Assembly: GCA_006969625.1 (NCBI GenBank)
Contig: CP030885.1
Location: 186,001-250,000 of the forward strand
Direction of reading: 5' to 3'
Source: Rhodospirillaceae bacterium
GTDB taxonomy: Bacteria; Pseudomonadota; Alphaproteobacteria; Kiloniellales; DSM-21159
DNA: 64,000 bases
Shown: positions 59,915 to 64,000 of the stretch, in pieces
Layout: every line of letters begins with the position of its first letter
How positions within the stretch are numbered: the first letter of the stretch is position 1
Notes under the pieces: generated by a model
The model's input: only the letters and a program-made list of their open reading frames with translations
Database searches by the model: none
Told to the model about the DNA's origin: nothing
Program-made: the position numbers and the translations under genes

Positions 59915-62638
59915 ATGCCCGACAGCGCGCCTTCGCAGCCCGCCGCCGCGCCCAACTCCGCGCCCAATTCCGCGCCGAGTGCCGCGCCCGGTGCCACGCC
60001 GATGATGGCGCAGTACTGGGAGATCAAGCGCGACACCCCAGATGCGCTGCTGTTCTACCGGATGGGCGACTTCTACGAGCTGTTCTTCGAGGACGCCCGC
60101 CAGGCGGCCGCGGCGCTCGACATCACCCTGACCAAGCGGGGCCAGCACGAGGGCGAAGAGGTGCCGATGTGCGGCGTGCCGGTGCACGCCGCCGAGGCCT
60201 ACCTGGCCCGCCTGACCCGCCAGGGCTTCAAGGTCGCCATCTGCGAGCAACTCGAGGATCCGGCCGAGGCCAAGAAGCGCGGCGGCAAGGCGGTGGTGCG
60301 GCGCGGCGTGACCCGCCTGGTGACGCCCGGCACGCTGACCGAGGACGAACTGCTCGACGCCCGGCGCCACAACTACCTGGCGGCGCTGGCCGAGGCGGGC
60401 GGCGCACTGGGGCTGGCCTGGGTCGACGTCTCGACCGGCGACTTCCTGGCCGAGCCGCTCGAGCCCGGCGGCCTGGCCGCGGCCCTGGCGCGGGTCGCAC
60501 CCAGCGAGCTGCTGCTGCCCGAACGGCTGCTGCAGCGCGACGCCCTGCAGGAGCTGCTGGGCGAGTGGAAGACGGTGGTGACGCCGCAGCCCTCGGCCCG
60601 CTTCGACAGCGAGAACGCGCGCCGCCGCCTGCAGGCGCTCTACCGGGTCGAGGCGCTGGACGCCTTCGGCGCCTTCGAACGCGCCGAGTTGGCCGCCGCC
60701 GGCGCGCTGGTCGACTATGTCGAGTTGACCCAGAAGGGCAAGCTGCCGCGCCTGGGCGCCCTGCGCCGCCAGGCCAAGGGCGCGGCGATGGAGATCGATC
60801 CCGCCACCCGCCGCAACCTGGAGCTGACCGAGGCGCTGGCCGGCGGCCGCCAGGGCACGCTGCTGGCCGTCCTCGACCGCACGGCGACCGGCCCCGGCGC
60901 CCGCCTGCTCGCCCAGCGGCTGGCCGCGCCCCTGACCGAGGTCGCGGCGATCCGCGCGCGGCTGGACGGCGTCGCCTGGCTGGTCGAGCGCGGCGAGCTG
61001 CGCACGGCGCTGCGCGCCGGGCTGCGCCAGGTGCCCGACATGGAGCGCGCGCTGTCGCGCCTGTCGCTCGGGCGCGGCGGGCCGCGCGACCTCGCCGCGA
61101 TCCGCGACGGCCTATGCCAAGCGCAACACCTGCAGGCGCTGATCGTCGGCGCCCCCGGTGGGGGTGACGGCGAGGCGCCGCCGGACGACATCGCCACCGC
61201 CGCCCGCGCGCTCGGGCCGCAGGAAGGGCTGGTCGACCGCCTGGGCCGGGCGTTGGCGCCCGACCTGCCGCTGCTGGCGCGCGACGGCGGCTTCGTCGCG
61301 CCCGGCTATGCCCCGCACCTGGACGAGTTGAAGCAGTTGCGCGACGAGTCGCGCCGGCTGATCGCCGGCCTGCAGGCCAGGTACGTGGAGGCGACCGGCG
61401 TCGCCAGCCTGAAGGTCAAGCACAACAACGTGCTCGGCTATTTCCTGGAGGTCTCGACAGCCAGCGCGCCGAAGATGCCCAGCGACCCGGCCGCCGGCTT
61501 CATCCACCGCCAGACCCTGGCCTCGGCCGTGCGCTACACCACCGCCGAGCTGGGCGAGCTGGAAAAGCGCATCCTTGAGGCGGCCGACAAGGCCCTGGCG
61601 GTCGAGCTGGAGATCTTCGCCCAGCTCGTCGCCGAGGTGCTGGCGCGCGCCGAGCCGGTGGCCGCCGCCGCCCGCGCCCTGGCGGCCCTCGACGTCGCCG
61701 CCGGCCTGGCGGAGATCGCCGTCGAGGCGCGCTGGACCCGTCCGCGGGTCGAGGACTCGACGGCCTTCCGGATCGAGGGCGGGCGCCATCCGGTGGTCGA
61801 GGCGGCGCTGGCCGCGCAGGAGGGGCAGCGCTTCGTCGCCAACGACTGCGAGCTTTCGGAGGGCCAGCGCCTCTGGCTGGTCACCGGACCCAACATGGCC
61901 GGCAAGTCCACCTTCCTGCGCCAGAACGCGCTGATCGCCGTGCTCGCCCAGATGGGCAGCTTCGTGCCCGCCGCGCGCGCCGAGATCGGCACGGTGGACC
62001 GCCTGTTCAGCCGGGTCGGCGCCGCCGACGACCTGGCGCGCGGACGCTCCACCTTCATGGTCGAGATGGTCGAGGCGGCGGCCATCCTGAACCAGGCGAC
62101 GCCCCGCTCGCTGGTCATCCTCGACGAGATCGGCCGCGGCACCGCCACCTTCGACGGCCTCTCCATCGCCTGGGCCTGCGTCGAGCACCTGCACGAGGTC
62201 AACCGCTGCCGCGGGCTGTTCGCCACCCACTACCACGAGCTGACCCACCTGGCCGGCAAGCTGGCGCGCCTGTCCTGCCACGCCATGCGGGTCAAGGAAT
62301 GGCAGGGCGAGGTGGTCTTTTTGCACGAGGTGGCGCCGGGCGCCGCCGACCGCTCTTACGGGATCCATGTGGCGCGCCTCGCCGGCCTGCCGCCCGCCGC
62401 GGTTCATCGCGCCGAGGAGGTGCTGGCGCTGCTGGAGCAGGGCGAGCAGGCCGGCGCGTTGACCCGCCTGGCCGACGACCTGCCGCTGTTCGCCGCCGCG
62501 CCCAAGCCGGCCTCGGCCGCGGCCCCCGCGGAGGCGAGCGCGCTCGAGGCCGAGCTGAAGGCCGTCAACCCCGACGAACTGACGCCCAAGCAGGCGCTCG
62601 AACTGCTTTACCGCCTGCGGGGTCTGGTGCCCGAGTGA
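59915..62638 (+). CDS. mutS: DNA mismatch repair protein MutS
   Basis: Recognises mismatches and starts methyl-independent mismatch repair with MutL. The 907 residues begin with a 30-residue Pro/Ala/Ser-rich tail, then the mismatch-binding domain with '[20 protein letters not shown]' and '[20 protein letters not shown]'. Connector, core and clamp domains follow, and the ATPase has Walker A '[15 protein letters not shown]' and Walker B '[19 protein letters not shown]'. The ATG at 59915 is in a GC-rich stretch without a strong Shine-Dalgarno; the next Met (MMAQYW) is an alternative, 29 residues in. Confidence 0.97.
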   Translation: MPDSAPSQPAAAPNSAPNSAPSAAPGATPMMAQYWEIKRDTPDALLFYRMGDFYELFFEDARQAAAALDITLTKRGQHEGEEVPMCGVPVHAAEAYLARLTRQGFKVAICEQLEDPAEAKKRGGKAVVRRGVTRLVTPGTLTEDELLDARRHNYLAALAEAGGALGLAWVDVSTGDFLAEPLEPGGLAAALARVAPSELLLPERLLQRDALQELLGEWKTVVTPQPSARFDSENARRRLQALYRVEALDAFGAFERAELAAAGALVDYVELTQKGKLPRLGALRRQAKGAAMEIDPATRRNLELTEALAGGRQGTLLAVLDRTATGPGARLLAQRLAAPLTEVAAIRARLDGVAWLVERGELRTALRAGLRQVPDMERALSRLSLGRGGPRDLAAIRDGLCQAQHLQALIVGAPGGGDGEAPPDDIATAARALGPQEGLVDRLGRALAPDLPLLARDGGFVAPGYAPHLDELKQLRDESRRLIAGLQARYVEATGVASLKVKHNNVLGYFLEVSTASAPKMPSDPAAGFIHRQTLASAVRYTTAELGELEKRILEAADKALAVELEIFAQLVAEVLARAEPVAAAARALAALDVAAGLAEIAVEARWTRPRVEDSTAFRIEGGRHPVVEAALAAQEGQRFVANDCELSEGQRLWLVTGPNMAGKSTFLRQNALIAVLAQMGSFVPAARAEIGTVDRLFSRVGAADDLARGRSTFMVEMVEAAAILNQATPRSLVILDEIGRGTATFDGLSIAWACVEHLHEVNRCRGLFATHYHELTHLAGKLARLSCHAMRVKEWQGEVVFLHEVAPGAADRSYGIHVARLAGLPPAAVHRAEEVLALLEQGEQAGALTRLADDLPLFAAAPKPASAAAPAEASALEAELKAVNPDELTPKQALELLYRLRGLVPE

Positions 62639-62739
62639 GCGCGCATGGCGCCGTCCCGCTGGCATGCGTTGAGCCGGCCGGCGGTTTGCGCTAAACCGCC
62701 TCGGCTCGGCGGTTCCGGGCGAGAAGGATCGAGAAGCCG

Positions 62740-63348
62740 ATGGAAAAGTTCACCAAACTGACGAGCGTCGCGGCGCCGCTGCCGCTGAGCAACGTCGACA
62801 CCGACATGATCATCCCGGCGCGCTTTCTGAAGACGATCAAGCGCACCGGCCTGGGCGAGGGGCTGTTCTACGCCCTGCGCCACGACGACGAGGGCGAGCG
62901 GGTCGACTTCGTGCTCGACCGCCCAGCCTACAAGAACGCGCAGATCCTGATCGCCGGCGCCAACTTCGGCTGCGGCTCCTCGCGTGAGCACGCGCCCTGG
63001 GCCTTGCTCGACGGCGGCATCCGCTGCGTCATCGCGCCCAGCTTCGCCGACATCTTCTACAACAACTGCTTCAAGAACGGCATCCTGCCGATCGTCCTGC
63101 CCGAGGAGGAGATCGACAAGCTGCTGGAGGACGCCGAGCGCGGCGCCAACGCGACCGTCACGGTCGACCTGGAGAACCAGACCATCCAGGGGCCGGACGG
63201 CGGCACGATCTCCTTCGAGATCGACCCCTTCCGCAAGCACTGCCTGCTCAACGGCCTGGACGACATCGGCCTGACCCTGAAAAAGGCGCCGCAGATCGAC
63301 GCCTTCGAGGCCAGGCAGAAGGCCGGCCAGCCCTGGCTCTACGGCTAG
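62740..63348 (+). CDS. leuD: 3-isopropylmalate dehydratase small subunit
   Basis: With LeuC (not in the window) isomerises 2-isopropylmalate to 3-isopropylmalate in leucine synthesis. The 202 residues match the family throughout: '[20 protein letters not shown]', '[20 protein letters not shown]' and '[20 protein letters not shown]'. AGAAGG precedes the ATG. leuB follows on the same strand after two REP-like palindromes. leuC is not adjacent upstream here; mutS is. Confidence 0.97.
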   Translation: MEKFTKLTSVAAPLPLSNVDTDMIIPARFLKTIKRTGLGEGLFYALRHDDEGERVDFVLDRPAYKNAQILIAGANFGCGSSREHAPWALLDGGIRCVIAPSFADIFYNNCFKNGILPIVLPEEEIDKLLEDAERGANATVTVDLENQTIQGPDGGTISFEIDPFRKHCLLNGLDDIGLTLKKAPQIDAFEARQKAGQPWLYG

Positions 63349-63372
63349 GGGCTCGGGCGCACCATCCCACTC

Positions 63373-63407
63373 GGCCTTCATCCTGAGCTTGTCGAAGGAC
63401 GAAGGCC
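63373..63407. repeat. REP-like palindrome, copy 6
   Basis: Outer arms GGCCTTC/GAAGGCC around ATCCTGAGCTTGTCGAAGGA, the same orientation as copy 2. It lies between leuD and leuB. Confidence 0.85.
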
Positions 63408-63457
63408 ACGGCCCGGCAGGGCCGTATGGGCTGTCGGATCGCCGCCTGTGGCGGCGG

Positions 63458-63502
63458 CCCTCGTCCTTCGAGACGCCGCTGCGCGGCTCCTCAGGATGAG
63501 GG
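63458..63502. repeat. REP-like palindrome, copy 7 (long-loop variant)
   Basis: CCCTCGTCCTTCGAGACGCC then GCTGCGCGGC then TCCTCAGGATGAGGG. Outer arms are as in the other copies, but a GACGCCGCTGCGCGGCTC segment replaces the short loop, giving an inner hairpin. Opposite orientation to copy 6. Confidence 0.8.
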
Positions 63503-63561
63503 CAGAAAGAATGGCGACTCTCCAGTGTGAGGGCCGAGTGAGTGAAGGAAAGACCGGAAAA

Positions 63562-64000
63562 ATGCCCGCCAACAAGACCCTGCTGATCCTGCCGGGCGAC
63601 GGCATCGGGCCGGAGGCGATGGGCCAGGTCCGCCGGGTGGTGGACTGGATGGACCAGCGCCGCGCCGTCAGCTTCGACGTGAGCGAGGACCTGGTCGGCG
63701 GCGCCGCGCTCGACGTGCACGGCGTGCCGCTGGCCGATGCCACGATGGACAAGGCGCACAACGCCGATGCGGTGCTGCTCGGCGCCGTCGGCGGGCCCAA
63801 GTGGGACGGCCTGCCCTTCGAGGTGAAGCCCGAGCGCGGCCTGCTGCGCCTGCGCAAGGAGATGCAGCTCTACGCCAACCTGAGGCCCGCGATCTGCTTC
63901 GAGGCGCTGGTCGAGGCCTCGACCCTGAAGCCGGAGGTGGTCTCCGGCCTCGACATCATGATCGTGCGCGAGCTGACCGGCGGCGTCTACTTCGGCGAGC
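63562..64000 (+). CDS. leuB: 3-isopropylmalate dehydrogenase, N-terminal part (3' end outside window)
   Basis: Oxidises and decarboxylates 3-isopropylmalate in leucine synthesis using NAD. 146 codons are visible before the window ends, about 40% of the usual 360-370. Motifs are '[20 protein letters not shown]' at the N terminus, '[20 protein letters not shown]', '[20 protein letters not shown]' (substrate-binding Arg residues) and '[15 protein letters not shown]'. The ATG at 63562 has AAGGAAAGACCGGAAAA upstream. It continues beyond the window edge. Confidence 0.97.
   Translation, partial: MPANKTLLILPGDGIGPEAMGQVRRVVDWMDQRRAVSFDVSEDLVGGAALDVHGVPLADATMDKAHNADAVLLGAVGGPKWDGLPFEVKPERGLLRLRKEMQLYANLRPAICFEALVEASTLKPEVVSGLDIMIVRELTGGVYFGE

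Overview
The window is a contiguous piece of a GC-rich (roughly 70%) bacterial chromosome, almost certainly an alphaproteobacterium of the Rhodospirillales/Kiloniellales type. The evidence is gene content and order: a large NAD-type glutamate dehydrogenase, CarD, a 7Fe ferredoxin of the FdxA type, RpoH, the run miaB-phoH-ybeY-corC-lnt-XRE-metK-trmB, the run rimP-nusA-ylxR-infB-rbfA-truB-rpsO-pnp, dnaK-dnaJ, phoR-pstSCAB-phoU-phoB, and mutS next to leuD-leuB. Family-level placement is inference. Most of the window is ordinary core genome.

Layout. 1-3.1 kb: the 3' end of the glutamate dehydrogenase gene, a nested palindromic element, a two-gene GDPD/GNAT operon, and a GIY-YIG gene between REP-like palindromes. 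3.1-23 kb, minus strand: RNA and translation genes, reading from miaB down to pnp. This run is interrupted at 13.2-14.1 kb by a small HicA-like/HTH pair with a palindromic operator candidate, and rimP has a promoter followed by a leader terminator. 23-34 kb: short independent units, namely PAS and cupin proteins, an intact IS481-type element beside tRNA-Arg(CCT), a trypsin-like protease, ExoD, PagL, proline iminopeptidase, a thioesterase, a secreted nuclease/M48 protease pair and a membrane class III cyclase. 34-43 kb: an AT-richer orphan membrane protein, a flavin oxidoreductase/LysR divergon, rpoH, a phosphoesterase-like protein with degenerate metal motifs, carD with a long structured leader, fdxA, TerB, and two DUF enzymes. 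43-46 kb: dnaK-dnaJ. 46.6-55.4 kb: the complete phosphate regulon phoR-pstSCAB-phoU-phoB with a Pho-box-like triple repeat. 55.4-64 kb: a HIT protein, an ABC-type ATPase/PIN-like nuclease gene pair, a B12-binding radical SAM protein, mutS, leuD and the start of leuB.

How the genes work together. The 3-23 kb block is the transcription, translation and RNA-processing core: NusA and IF-2, ribosome assembly factors RimP, RbfA and YbeY, tRNA modification enzymes TruB, TrmB and MiaB, and RNA decay by PNPase. The pst/pho block senses, imports and reports on phosphate as one unit. RpoH and DnaK/DnaJ are two parts of the heat-shock response placed about 5.5 kb apart.

Best candidates for something new: the ATPase/PIN-like pair (55984-57845), which looks like an accessory conflict or defence cassette in a housekeeping region; the HTH/HicA-like pair with its operator; the leader terminator in front of rimP-nusA-infB; the promoter with a 550-nt structured leader upstream of carD; the metallophosphoesterase-like pseudoenzyme; and the nested 33-bp-arm palindrome after the glutamate dehydrogenase gene. 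No CRISPR array, rRNA gene or prophage is visible.
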